Part shown: piece after piece, positions 8,080 through 16,189 of the stretch
Numbering within the stretch: position 1 is the stretch's first letter
How the letters are laid out: each line of letters starts with the position of its first letter
Assembly: GCA_041398745.1 (NCBI GenBank)
Contig: JAWKUB010000002.1
Coordinates: 1 to 64,000 of the forward strand
Length of the DNA stretch: 64,000 nt
From: JACKHO01 sp041398745
GTDB taxonomy: Bacteria > Planctomycetota > Planctomycetia > Planctomycetales > Planctomycetaceae
Direction: 5' to 3'
The notes under the pieces: model-generated
Seen by the model: the letters and a program-made list of their open reading frames with translations, nothing else
What the model was told of the DNA's origin: nothing
The model's database searches: none
Translations under genes and position numbers: made by a program

Positions 8080-8316
8080 TCAGGTTTGCAAGACCTTCCC
8101 TTTCGAAACAAGCACGATGTTCGTAGGGAACACCAACTTATTGACGCAAGGTTTTTCGGCGTCAGCGATAATGATGGAGTCGGAGTTCATCGGATGAGAA
8201 GTCGAATAGCCAGCGGACTCAGAGACGCGGGATTTGAGAGGTAGGACGGATACTGCCTGCCAGTCATACCCGTTGCCAACATTGACGATGTTCCAAGCCT
8301 CGTGACGGAGCATCAT
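8080..8316 (-). CDS. Possible small hypothetical protein
   Basis: A 78-residue frame with tandem ATG codons and a plausible alternation of polar and hydrophobic residues (NIVNVGNGYDWQAVSVLP, LVFPTNIVLVSKGK). No signal peptide, no recognised domain and no good ribosome binding site. It is the only candidate gene in the 7867-8532 gap and may be a remnant. Confidence 0.3.
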   Translation of the reverse strand: MMLRHEAWNIVNVGNGYDWQAVSVLPLKSRVSESAGYSTSHPMNSDSIIIADAEKPCVNKLVFPTNIVLVSKGKVLQT

Positions 8317-8452
8317 TGAGAGGCGAATGAATTCCGCAGACCCAAAGTGGCCGACGCTGTATCCATTTCAAACCATTGTTGCCAAAGCGCAGAGTTCTTT
8401 ATTTGTGTATGGGCCAGTGGAGCAATGTAGCCAATTCTCAATATGCAATATC

Positions 8453-8490
8453 AAAAAAGAGATTCCCGCTATCGTTCGATGGCGGGAATC
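8453..8490 (-). terminator. Intrinsic terminator of the mobile-element operon
   Basis: A perfect 9-bp inverted repeat (GATTCCCGC at 8461-8469, GCGGGAATC at 8482-8490) with a 12-base loop. On the minus strand it is followed by a T run (plus-strand AAAAAA at 8453-8458). It lies just after the stop of the excisionase-like gene and ends the minus-strand operon. Confidence 0.8.
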
Positions 8491-8532
8491 CCAACGATGC
8501 CACTGGTTTTCCAGGAGTCACCGCTTCGCTTT

Positions 8533-8769
8533 TCAGGCTCTCGACGCCGGTGCGAGGTATTCTCTTAAGTTCTGCCTTGGGGCTGGAACTGGTTTTGGTG
8601 CCGAGGATTTTTGTTCCAGATAGGCCTCCAAGTCCCGCTCGTGGATTCGGATGGTTCCGCGTCCGATGCCGATTCGGGAATGGCGGAGGTCGCCGTTGGC
8701 GACGAGGCGGTAGATGCATCCTGGGCTGCAATGGAGCGTCCTTGCGACTTCGCTTACGGTCAGATACAT
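8533..8769 (-). CDS. Excisionase-like helix-turn-helix DNA-binding protein
   Basis: A 78-residue protein beginning MYLTVSEVARTLHCSP and continuing GCIYRLVANGDLRHSRIG with a later IRIHERDLEAYL. This is the compact winged-helix (HTH_17, excisionase/MerR-like) fold used by element excisionases and small regulators. The C-terminal ~25 residues are Pro/Ala-rich. It is the last gene of the element operon, 18 bases after the coupling ATPase gene, and is followed by a strong terminator. Likely role: directing excision of the element or regulating its genes. The element's own active integrase is not seen in the window. Confidence 0.85.
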   Translation of the reverse strand: MYLTVSEVARTLHCSPGCIYRLVANGDLRHSRIGIGRGTIRIHERDLEAYLEQKSSAPKPVPAPRQNLREYLAPASRA

Positions 8770-8787
8770 GATTCTGCTCCTTTGTTT

Positions 8788-10458
8788 TCAATTTACAGTT
8801 GGCAGTGTGAACTCTTGTTGGCAGGTTGGGCATTCGGCGATTTGGTTGGCGTCTGTTGTGTTCCAAGTCGATTCTTCGCCGCAGTGGGGGCATTGGACTT
8901 CGAGGTACTCTTCCTCGGTAGCCTGTGGCAACTCGGGTTGGGGGAACACTGTTCTCAGGTAGTTGCTGCCTGTCGAGGCGAACTGTCTGCCGTTTTGAAA
9001 CAGAATGGCTTCGACTTTTTTGGTGGGGCCGCCTCGCTGCAATTGCGTGAACTCGATGGGTTCAACTTGGTACTTGTAGACGCGTTGGGCGCTGAGATTG
9101 TCGCCGCTGGAGTGCGAGAGCCTGCCTTCGTAGTAGTCCATGTTGTAGGAACCGTTTTCGCCGAGGCTGTGGCTTTGCCAGATGAACTGTTTGCCGATGA
9201 GTTCGGCGGCCCATTTGTTCGTGGTCGCACTGCTATTGGCGTGGAAGATTTTGGTCGAGAGGTTCCCCATCAGACTATCCACCGCGTACTTGGCGGTCTG
9301 AGGATGGTTGCCGGAGAGGACTTCGTAGAAACAATCGAGGTTTTGCGTGATCAGAACCGTGGCACACCGGAGTCCTCGGGCGACGGTTTGGAACCGATTG
9401 TCCTGTTCGGTGAGTGTCAGATGGGCTTCATCAGACCAGAGGAACACTGGACGACTATCCCCCTGGATATCACGAGCCTGCACGGCCAGTTGAAACGCGT
9501 ACTTCCAGATGGTTGCGGCCAGAATGCCGACATCCTGATAGGCCAGAACCGGCATATCGATCAGAATCAATTTCCCGTCGAACGTGTCGGCGGGAGAGAC
9601 TGTGGTGTCGGTCGTGAACAAGTTGCAGCGCGATCCGGTCAGCAGGTAATCAGCCATTGACAGGAACGTCATGCTGACTGACTCGCGGGTTTCATTCGGG
9701 AGAATCGGCCAAGTCTTGCACCAGAACTGCACAGCATGTTCGACGTCACGTTGTTCGTCATCAGTCGTGACCGAACGGAGTGCTCGGTCGATGACATCAC
9801 AGCAGTACGAGTCGGTATGCCATTCTTTCGAGATTTGGAGGGTCTCCAGTTCGCTGGATGAGAGGTTGGCTGCCCTCCCCTCCAACTCCTGCCAATCAGC
9901 GACCTGACGGGCGTCTCTGGGTGCAGAGACCACCAACTGATGCAGGTCTTGGAGTGAGATGTGGCCATTCGCGGCACGCAATAGCAGCATCCCCAGACGC
10001 AACACTTGGCGTAAGGAATGTTTCCAGAACGGCGCCTCACCGCCTTTCTGACCTCGTTCCAGACTCTTGATGATCGTTTCCAGGAAGCTGACCAAGTTGA
10101 AGATTTGGCCGCCGGGGCCAGTATGGACGGCAGGATCATCCAGGAAGTTGAACGAGTGTGGCTCATCCTCAGGTTTCATCGAGAACACAATCAGATCGTC
10201 TTCCCGACCTGCATCGCGTACGAACCGTTCCCACATCGCTCGGTCTTCAAGTTTGGCAGTGGTGATCAACCCACCGAACCGGGCAGGATGCGACAGCAAT
10301 GCCATCGCCAGGTGGTAACCACTTCCAGTCGTCTTTCCCGATCCGGTACCACCGAGGATCGCCGTGCCCTCGAGGGCTTGCCGAATGGTGAGTGGTACCT
10401 GCCGTTGGAGCGGGTCGAGATACATCAAGGGGGAGTCGAGGTCGATGGGGGTGTTCAT
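8788..10458 (-). CDS. TraD/VirD4-type coupling ATPase with C-terminal zinc ribbon
   Basis: 556 residues from the ATG at 10456-10458. The open frame continues upstream, but that part overlaps another gene in a different frame and is Ser/Thr/Arg shadow sequence. Walker A GGTGSGKTT is at residues 36-44; a Walker B-like LILIDMPVL, an FLWSDEAH box and a VLITQNLD sensor follow. These mark a TraD/TraG/VirD4 or type IV secretion coupling ATPase that moves DNA during conjugation or mobilisation. No N-terminal membrane helices are present, so it may rely on membrane partners encoded upstream. The C-terminus carries a CPHC...CPTC zinc ribbon also seen in two neighbouring proteins. Confidence 0.88.
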   Translation of the reverse strand: MNTPIDLDSPLMYLDPLQRQVPLTIRQALEGTAILGGTGSGKTTGSGYHLAMALLSHPARFGGLITTAKLEDRAMWERFVRDAGREDDLIVFSMKPEDEPHSFNFLDDPAVHTGPGGQIFNLVSFLETIIKSLERGQKGGEAPFWKHSLRQVLRLGMLLLRAANGHISLQDLHQLVVSAPRDARQVADWQELEGRAANLSSSELETLQISKEWHTDSYCCDVIDRALRSVTTDDEQRDVEHAVQFWCKTWPILPNETRESVSMTFLSMADYLLTGSRCNLFTTDTTVSPADTFDGKLILIDMPVLAYQDVGILAATIWKYAFQLAVQARDIQGDSRPVFLWSDEAHLTLTEQDNRFQTVARGLRCATVLITQNLDCFYEVLSGNHPQTAKYAVDSLMGNLSTKIFHANSSATTNKWAAELIGKQFIWQSHSLGENGSYNMDYYEGRLSHSSGDNLSAQRVYKYQVEPIEFTQLQRGGPTKKVEAILFQNGRQFASTGSNYLRTVFPQPELPQATEEEYLEVQCPHCGEESTWNTTDANQIAECPTCQQEFTLPTVN

Positions 10459-10541
10459 GGTGATTTGGTTGAGACGGTTGAGGTGGCTGCGCCACGTTGA
10501 GATGGTTGAGATTCTGCATGGTCCGCATCGAAAACCTGCTC

Positions 10542-11009
10542 TCACCTGCCTCGGCTTTGTTGTTGTTGATGCTGCGGTGGTGGTTGCGTGTATGTGGCTC
10601 TCAGAGCGGGTTGGAACGGTGGCTTTGTCACTTTCGGTTCCGGCTGCTTGGCGAACGACTTGTTGGTTGTCGGCGAGATAGAATTCCGGGCCGCGACTTC
10701 CCCTTGAAAGGTTCTCACTTCGTTGGGAGCCACGGCCCGGCGGTTGAGTTGGGAGGTCCCCTGCTGCCTCGGCAGCGGTGGTCGTCCGGTGGCCCGTTGC
10801 GTCAGCGGCATCGCCGCTTTCACGGCCTGCTGTTTGACATGGTCGGGCAATGACTGCACCGTGCGTTGCGGCTGCGGTCGCGGTGGCTGTTGCACCGGCT
10901 TGGGCTGGACCGGTTTGACAGGCTGGGCTGCTTTGGGTTTCTGCTGCATCCGTTGCAGCATTTGTGAAATCGATGGAATGCGGCGGCGTTTCTGGTCGGC
11001 AGCCATCAC
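10542..11009 (-). CDS. Pro/Gln-rich small protein of the mobile element
   Basis: A 155-residue basic protein dominated by Pro, Gln, Lys and Arg (e.g. KPVQPKPVQQPPRPQPQR), with no hydrophobic core or membrane segment. It is probably disordered. Its ATG overlaps the stop of the upstream membrane protein gene (ATGA), and the coupling ATPase gene starts 83 bases downstream, so it belongs to the transfer operon. A linker or adaptor role is an inference from composition only. Confidence 0.7.
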   Translation of the reverse strand: MMAADQKRRRIPSISQMLQRMQQKPKAAQPVKPVQPKPVQQPPRPQPQRTVQSLPDHVKQQAVKAAMPLTQRATGRPPLPRQQGTSQLNRRAVAPNEVRTFQGEVAARNSISPTTNKSFAKQPEPKVTKPPFQPALRATYTQPPPQHQQQQSRGR

Positions 11010-12424
11010 TTACCTCCATCCTCTTCCAGCAACCGTTTCGCTTCCTTAGCGGCGGGAGTCTCCGGGTACTTACGGATGATTTCCTGAAGTTTTGTCGAGA
11101 TGAACTGCCGGGAGGTCGCGTAGCTTCCCTGTGACTTGGCCTGTTTGATGGCACTCCGCACGGTGACCAGCATTCGTTCCGCCTGCTGGTCGTCAGAAAC
11201 TGGCTCTGCTGCGGCAGGTCTCTCGATTGCGGCGTTTTCCTGGCGCTGTGCGGGCTGTTTGATCCGAAACTCGAACGTCTCCAGTCGGGAGATGCCGCGA
11301 ATGACACCGTCATCATCAACCCGCAACTGCACATCACCGCAGTAATGGTTTAGGGCCGAATGCCAGGCCCGGACGTTCTCCTTGCTCGGTCCGGGGCGTT
11401 GCAACTTGAGCAGCAGCGAGTAGTGATGCTGAGGCCGAATGATGCCGGTGACGCGCATTGCACCTCGGGGATTGCCAATCAGCTCCATCCGGGCTTCGAC
11501 AATGCTGCCGCTGAACTTCACGGCGGTGATGGTGAGTCGCACGTTCCAGGCGGGATGGTTCGGAATCATGGAAATCCCTTCCAGCGGCTGACCGACGAGA
11601 CTTTCCCACACTTCCAACGGTGTCCGCTTGCCCCGAAACGTCTCGGGCGGAGCTGCTGTGGGAGCCCATTCCGGCGGAATCGAAAATTCCCAGCGGGCGT
11701 TGGCCCCGGTCCCACTCAATTGCTGGCCGCTCCAGGTCAGCGTGATGCTGCGGGCCGTGAGGAACTTCAGACCTGGCTGATTGACATAGCGACTGCCGTT
11801 GTTTTTGAGGATGAGCGTGTCAGCAATCTTCCCAATGGTCCCGCTGTATGTGCGGTTCTGTAACGGTTGCTCTGGCAGTTCCAACAGCACATCGACTGTT
11901 TGTTTCGTCATGTCGACTTGTTTGATGTGCAGGACGGCATCCACGGCTGGCTCACCCGGTGTTTGAGCGAATCCGGTCAGCTTCCAATCGACCAGGGCAT
12001 CCCAGTCAGAGAGACTGCGAGTTGCAGTCGGCTCGGGGACGACAGTGGACACAATCGGATCGGGTTCCTGAATGATTGCCACCGGCGGGACGGCCCGTGA
12101 CATCTCCACTGACCGGAATGAGGGAGCCACCGGCACCGTCTGCGGAGCCGAGACGAATTCGCGGCGGGGTGCGGGTGGAGCCCCTTGTGTGGTGGCGGCT
12201 ACCGTCGGAATGTGCGGGCGTCGCTGTGGTCGGTTGACGTAAATCAACCACGCGACGAGCACGAACCCACCGAGTGCATACGCCTGCCACGGAATCTGTT
12301 TCCAGGTGGGCTGCGGAGTGGTGCGGATAGGCGTGGCCTTCAGTCGCGTCGGTTTGGCGACCGGCGGAGCGGGAATGGGCTTGGGTTGAGCAGTTTTCGC
12401 TTGCTTGGGTGAGCCGTTGTTCAT
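11006..12424 (-). CDS. Single-pass membrane protein of the mobile element
   Basis: About 472 residues from the ATG at 12422-12424, preceded by an AAGGA ribosome binding site; the open frame has 19 more upstream codons. A Pro/Lys-rich cytoplasmic N-terminus is followed by one membrane helix (WQAYALGGFVLVAWLIYV) and a long Pro-rich region. The ~250-residue globular part is strand-rich and the C-terminal ~70 residues are helical and charged (YPETPAAKEAKRLLEE). I do not recognise the family. Topology resembles scaffold proteins of type IV secretion-like machines. It sits 22 bases after the membrane/zinc-ribbon gene and overlaps the next gene by four bases. Confidence 0.75.
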   Translation of the reverse strand: MNNGSPKQAKTAQPKPIPAPPVAKPTRLKATPIRTTPQPTWKQIPWQAYALGGFVLVAWLIYVNRPQRRPHIPTVAATTQGAPPAPRREFVSAPQTVPVAPSFRSVEMSRAVPPVAIIQEPDPIVSTVVPEPTATRSLSDWDALVDWKLTGFAQTPGEPAVDAVLHIKQVDMTKQTVDVLLELPEQPLQNRTYSGTIGKIADTLILKNNGSRYVNQPGLKFLTARSITLTWSGQQLSGTGANARWEFSIPPEWAPTAAPPETFRGKRTPLEVWESLVGQPLEGISMIPNHPAWNVRLTITAVKFSGSIVEARMELIGNPRGAMRVTGIIRPQHHYSLLLKLQRPGPSKENVRAWHSALNHYCGDVQLRVDDDGVIRGISRLETFEFRIKQPAQRQENAAIERPAAAEPVSDDQQAERMLVTVRSAIKQAKSQGSYATSRQFISTKLQEIIRKYPETPAAKEAKRLLEEDGGK

Positions 12425-12446
12425 GACAATGGTTCCTTGAGTTGAA

Positions 12447-13250
12447 CTAAGTGGAACGGGAAATCTGAAACTGTTGACCACAGGGGCATTCAGCGAGTGC
12501 TCCGTCGGTCAGTCCGGTTGAGTCCAGGTCGGTATGGCAGCCGGGACAGGCGACAACTTCGGGACTGTCTTGTGAGGATGTGAGCCAGCTTTGGCTGGCC
12601 TGCCAGGTCTGTTCCAGCCACGCACCGCGTTCTGCGGTCGCAGGTTGGTACATGGTGGAACCGCCGGTCACGGCTTCTCCCTGGTGGACGAGCGCGTCCA
12701 TCCGATTCCGCAGACTGTTCTCAGAGAACGCCTGCATGATGCCGGGGATCGCAAAACAGAACAGACCGGTGAACGCCAGCAGGTTGCTCAGGGCGGGACA
12801 GACCCACCAGTTGACCGGCCAACTGGCGAGTACCAACATCAGCGGACACCACAACCGCCATTGCCAGTTGGGAGTCAGGCACTGGTTGGGAATGGGCAGA
12901 CATTCGAGGACGGCCCGAATTTCCTGGCGGAGTACGCCGCACTCAGTGGCTGGTCGCCGTAGATCCCGTCGCTGATGCTGTTGCCAGGCGGCATACAAGC
13001 CACTGCTCAGTAATCCGTACCAGACGGTGTCATTCGTCCCCTGCCCCAGTGCGAACCAGGGATAGAGAAAGAACAGCATGACGCCAATGGCAACAAGCGA
13101 TGTGCCGATGTGGTATCCGGCACCGACGCGGGTCGGGTCGGCCAGAAACAGGATTGCGAACCGCCGGGGAATCCAAATCAGCCAGCGAATGAACGTCAGC
13201 GCGACTTGCACGGCCAGATGCGGCAGTACCGAGCCTCCAGATGAGTTCAT
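12447..13250 (-). CDS. Multi-pass membrane protein with C-terminal zinc ribbon
   Basis: About 267 residues from the ATG at 13248-13250, chosen because AAGGAGG lies eight bases upstream. It has several hydrophobic segments (LTFIRWLIWIP, IGVMLFFLYPWFALG, MLVLASWPVNWWV, LLAFTGLFCFAIPG). The C-terminus is a CPGC...CPCG zinc ribbon similar to those of the coupling ATPase and the small zinc-ribbon protein. Family not recognised. Position and topology suggest a membrane part of the transfer apparatus. Confidence 0.75.
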   Translation of the reverse strand: MNSSGGSVLPHLAVQVALTFIRWLIWIPRRFAILFLADPTRVGAGYHIGTSLVAIGVMLFFLYPWFALGQGTNDTVWYGLLSSGLYAAWQQHQRRDLRRPATECGVLRQEIRAVLECLPIPNQCLTPNWQWRLWCPLMLVLASWPVNWWVCPALSNLLAFTGLFCFAIPGIMQAFSENSLRNRMDALVHQGEAVTGGSTMYQPATAERGAWLEQTWQASQSWLTSSQDSPEVVACPGCHTDLDSTGLTDGALAECPCGQQFQISRST

Positions 13251-13291
13251 CGTGAGTCCTCCTTGGTTGAATGGGGGAGAAGCAAAGCGGT

Positions 13292-14062
13292 TCACCGGGA
13301 ACCGCTCCAGAACACTTGGCGTCCCCGCACCCGAAACGTCGCCACGGTGATTTCGCGTTCGCCATCCAGTTCCCCGGTGAACAGACGCTGTTCGCCGAGC
13401 ACCTGCACACCGACCGTGAATTGCACCGGCTGGCCACCGTTCCGTTGTAGGTACCGCTGTACCTGGATGCGGTACTCCCCGTCGAGAACCTGTCCACTAC
13501 AGAAGTTCTCGACGGGTCGGGGCACCACCTGCCTGGCATTGCAGTCAACGTCGAGCCTGCCGATGATCGTCTCCCGTTGCCGGAAGTAGCCGTGAGACCC
13601 TCCAGGACCGAACAGATGTAAGTCGAGATCACATCCCGTCTGCCACATGAGCGTGACGGTCAACTCCCCTGCTCCCCCGCCCGCCAATGAGCGGCGGTCA
13701 GTCAGCTCGGACCACATCCCAGAGTCCGCCGAAGGCGGTTCCCGGGGAACCGGTAGGTCGGCGACAGACTCCGACGACACCGGCACGATGTCATCAATCG
13801 GATCACTTGGTTCGTCTTGAGTTTCAAGGATAGTGGTATCAATCAGAGTCGTCGATTCGTCGTGCGTTGCGTCGGCCCAGCCGATGGTGGTGTCGAGTGG
13901 TCCGAACGCTTCAGCTACAGGTCGGGCAAGCATCAGGAGCGTCAGAGCGAACAGCCCCACACCGTGGAGTCCAGCGGAACACCACAGGGCGTCTCGCAGA
14001 TCGTTCCAGCAGAATGGACGTTCGCGGCGACGCATCTGCCGTTGGCAGCGGAGGCGAATCAT
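13292..14062 (-). CDS. Membrane-anchored YfaP/DUF2135-like protein
   Basis: 256 residues from the ATG at 14060-14062, which overlaps the stop of the upstream gene (ATGA); the longer open frame is shadow of that gene. A basic N-terminus precedes one membrane helix (GLFALTLLMLARPVAEAF). After an acidic linker comes a beta-rich domain with TVTLMWQTGCDLDLHLFGP, GEYRIQVQRY and FTVGVQVLGE, typical of YfaP/DUF2135 domains, whose W-x3-D-hDLH motif is thought to bind metal. The domain probably faces the periplasm. Role in the element unknown. Confidence 0.75.
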   Translation of the reverse strand: MIRLRCQRQMRRRERPFCWNDLRDALWCSAGLHGVGLFALTLLMLARPVAEAFGPLDTTIGWADATHDESTTLIDTTILETQDEPSDPIDDIVPVSSESVADLPVPREPPSADSGMWSELTDRRSLAGGGAGELTVTLMWQTGCDLDLHLFGPGGSHGYFRQRETIIGRLDVDCNARQVVPRPVENFCSGQVLDGEYRIQVQRYLQRNGGQPVQFTVGVQVLGEQRLFTGELDGEREITVATFRVRGRQVFWSGSR

Positions 14063-14325
14063 GACTCGCCTCGCCCGCCGGAGTGCTTTGGTTGCTGAAC
14101 GCGGAACGTGTCTTTGCAATATGGGCAACGGACTTGTCGGCCAATCAGTCGCAACTTTCTCCAGCCCTTGTTGCCGCAGTGGGGACAGATGATACGTCGT
14201 GCACGGGGAGCTTGATCCGGTTGCACAACTGATGTGCACGCTCCGCCGCCAGACCATTCCGGTCCTTCAATTGAGGACAGGACTTTGACGGATTTATTAA
14301 GAAGTGCATCGAGTTCGGTGGTCAC
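14059..14325 (-). CDS. Small zinc-ribbon protein
   Basis: An 88-residue protein with a GTG start at 14323-14325 preceded by AAGGAGA. Its core is IICPHCGNKGWRKLRL followed by QVRCPYCKDTFRV, a two-CxxC zinc ribbon of the MJ0042-finger type. It is first in the membrane/transfer gene run and overlaps the YfaP-like gene by four bases. Nucleic-acid binding or protein interaction is plausible but unproven. Confidence 0.7.
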   Translation of the reverse strand: MTTELDALLNKSVKVLSSIEGPEWSGGGACTSVVQPDQAPRARRIICPHCGNKGWRKLRLIGRQVRCPYCKDTFRVQQPKHSGGRGES

Positions 14326-14671
14326 TTGGCGTCTCCTTGTTGAGGGTGGAATACGCTCGCGGCGCGTACCGGGAGCGCAGAATGTTGGCGTGTGTGAACG
14401 TGCCGAAGTGGCACGCGGCAGGAATGGCGACGCTTGGTGGCCGCCTACATACAGAACTCAAAAGTCGCTGTTTTGTGACCGGCAAGTTTCAAATTATTTC
14501 TTGGTCACAGCGGGTAAACGCAGATGCGTTTCCCCCTTCACAATCCATGACGGAGGTGGCGGTGTTTAATGGCGCCCGTTTTCCAGAGTTTGTGGAGAAT
14601 TTTGGAAAACAGGACGCTGCGCAACGAACTCGAATGAGTTAAGCGCCCCAGCGGTTCACCGGGAATCGATG
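14326..14671. other. Gap between the transfer genes and the replication gene
   Basis: About 345 bases without a convincing gene; short frames here look like noise. It precedes the minus-strand transfer operon, so its promoter is expected here, but I see no clear -35/-10 pair. Low-GC patches occur around 14450-14500. Confidence 0.4.
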
Positions 14672-16162
14672 TCATGAATCGACCTGACGCGGTGATTGTT
14701 TGCGTTCTACTGCGCGACCCGCAGACAACTTCCCGGCAAACGTGTGCCGTGTGGTCAGCAACACACAACTCGCTCCAAAGCTGTGCTTCGGGAAGATGTC
14801 TTCGTCTAAGACTTCGTTCCGTTCGATCTGTTCCCGCAGGAACTCAATCAAATCGGAAGCAGTGGAAATGCACCGTCCGGACTTCGCTGCCGAACTGGTG
14901 AGATATCCCATGGCGCTCTGCAACGCTCGCTTGCCCCCGATAAGTTCTCGCTTGACTCGTTCCAATGGCTCATGCGGCTGTCCGGCCAACGTCTGGAACG
15001 TGGCAACTGCTTTGACCCAGGCCGGAAGTCGACCACAGCGCCTCTGGTGCTTGTTCTTTCGGTCGACCGGTCCGTCAGTCATGGCAAAGAACGGACGCTT
15101 TTCCAGTTCCGTCAGTCGGGAGATGATCGCCGAAATCATCCTGAACACATCGTCAGCACGGCACAAACCGTACTCATCGAGCCATGACTTTCGAATCTGA
15201 TACTCGATGCGTGTCGCCGCATTCGGGATACGGCCACCCCAGCGGTTTTGTTGCATGGCCAGCTGGTAGAGTTCGTCCTTCTTCTTCGCCTGGCGGAGCT
15301 TGTCATAGACATTGAGTTTCACGCGGTTCATCGTGCCGACTGAGAACCCGGTGCAGCCTTCCGGTCCGTCGTAGGCGTTCCACTTTTTCGACGACGTCAG
15401 GAAATGCTCCTGGCGGAATGCATCGAGGAACTCGGTCTTCAGGTCGACATCGGGCAAGTCGAGAGCAAAGTCGATCCGTTTGACCCACTGGTCGTATAGC
15501 ACGCCGCCCAGTTCCTGAATCATTTCACCGGCTTTCCGATAGCACGTCATCGCACCCTGTTGGACACAGCCTTCGCCAGGAACTTTCAGGTACCAGTTGC
15601 CATGCTGACGCGAATCCTGATTGCGGGTGTCGAAAGCGAGCATCACACCCGGCCACTCGATGCGATACGGCAAGTGCTGCTGCTTACCCGAGCCAACTCC
15701 CTTGGGGTAGATCAGCACTTCCTGGTCGGACGGGACGTACGGTTCCGGCTGACCAGCGGCTCCAGCAGCTTCCCTGAGGCGTTCCACTTGGAGGAGTACC
15801 CGGCTGTCCTCTTCCCACCGAATCAGGCCGCCTGTTTCGAGCCAGTCGACTGAGACGACGGCATTGGCGTAGAGATCATCGAGAGCCACAGGACCCGAGT
15901 AGCGATCATCTCTCAGGAGGTGCGACAGCAGGATTTTGTCATGGAAGGATAACGAGGGATCAGAGAAGCACTGGCTACTCAGCAGGTGCGTGTTACTAGC
16001 GCTCGCACCTGCTGGGCCTTCGGCCTCCTGAATGGGCGCCCCGTCCTCGGCGGCCCCGCCGCCGCTCCCCGCGTCCGGCGTGCCCGCCGGTCCGGACGCC
16101 GCAGTTCGCGTCCCGAGGTCGTCAGAAGAATCATCGTCAGCAATAGGGGGTTGAGTATTCAT
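14672..16162 (-). CDS. Replication initiator-like protein (Rep_trans type)
   Basis: A 496-residue protein with an Asp/Gly/Ala-rich disordered leader of ~55 residues. The middle contains WVKRIDFALDLPDVD and, later, ATRIEYQIRKSWLDEYGL. This pair of elements is typical of Rep_trans-type rolling-circle initiators and phage-like replication initiation factors, where one Asp binds metal and a downstream Tyr attacks DNA; I cannot assign the catalytic Tyr with certainty. The protein would start replication or nick the element during transfer. It is followed after 27 bases on the same strand by an uncharacterised gene upstream in transcription order. Family assignment is moderately sure. Confidence 0.72.
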   Translation of the reverse strand: MNTQPPIADDDSSDDLGTRTAASGPAGTPDAGSGGGAAEDGAPIQEAEGPAGASASNTHLLSSQCFSDPSLSFHDKILLSHLLRDDRYSGPVALDDLYANAVVSVDWLETGGLIRWEEDSRVLLQVERLREAAGAAGQPEPYVPSDQEVLIYPKGVGSGKQQHLPYRIEWPGVMLAFDTRNQDSRQHGNWYLKVPGEGCVQQGAMTCYRKAGEMIQELGGVLYDQWVKRIDFALDLPDVDLKTEFLDAFRQEHFLTSSKKWNAYDGPEGCTGFSVGTMNRVKLNVYDKLRQAKKKDELYQLAMQQNRWGGRIPNAATRIEYQIRKSWLDEYGLCRADDVFRMISAIISRLTELEKRPFFAMTDGPVDRKNKHQRRCGRLPAWVKAVATFQTLAGQPHEPLERVKRELIGGKRALQSAMGYLTSSAAKSGRCISTASDLIEFLREQIERNEVLDEDIFPKHSFGASCVLLTTRHTFAGKLSAGRAVERKQSPRQVDS

Positions 16163-16189
16163 GCCGGAACGTTAGCCGGCCAGACGAAC

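Noticed and set aside
10459..11337. Long N-terminal extension of the coupling ATPase frame
   Set aside because: It overlaps two genes in another frame that are coupled by ATGA, and its composition is low-complexity shadow; the ATG at 10458 begins the conserved part.
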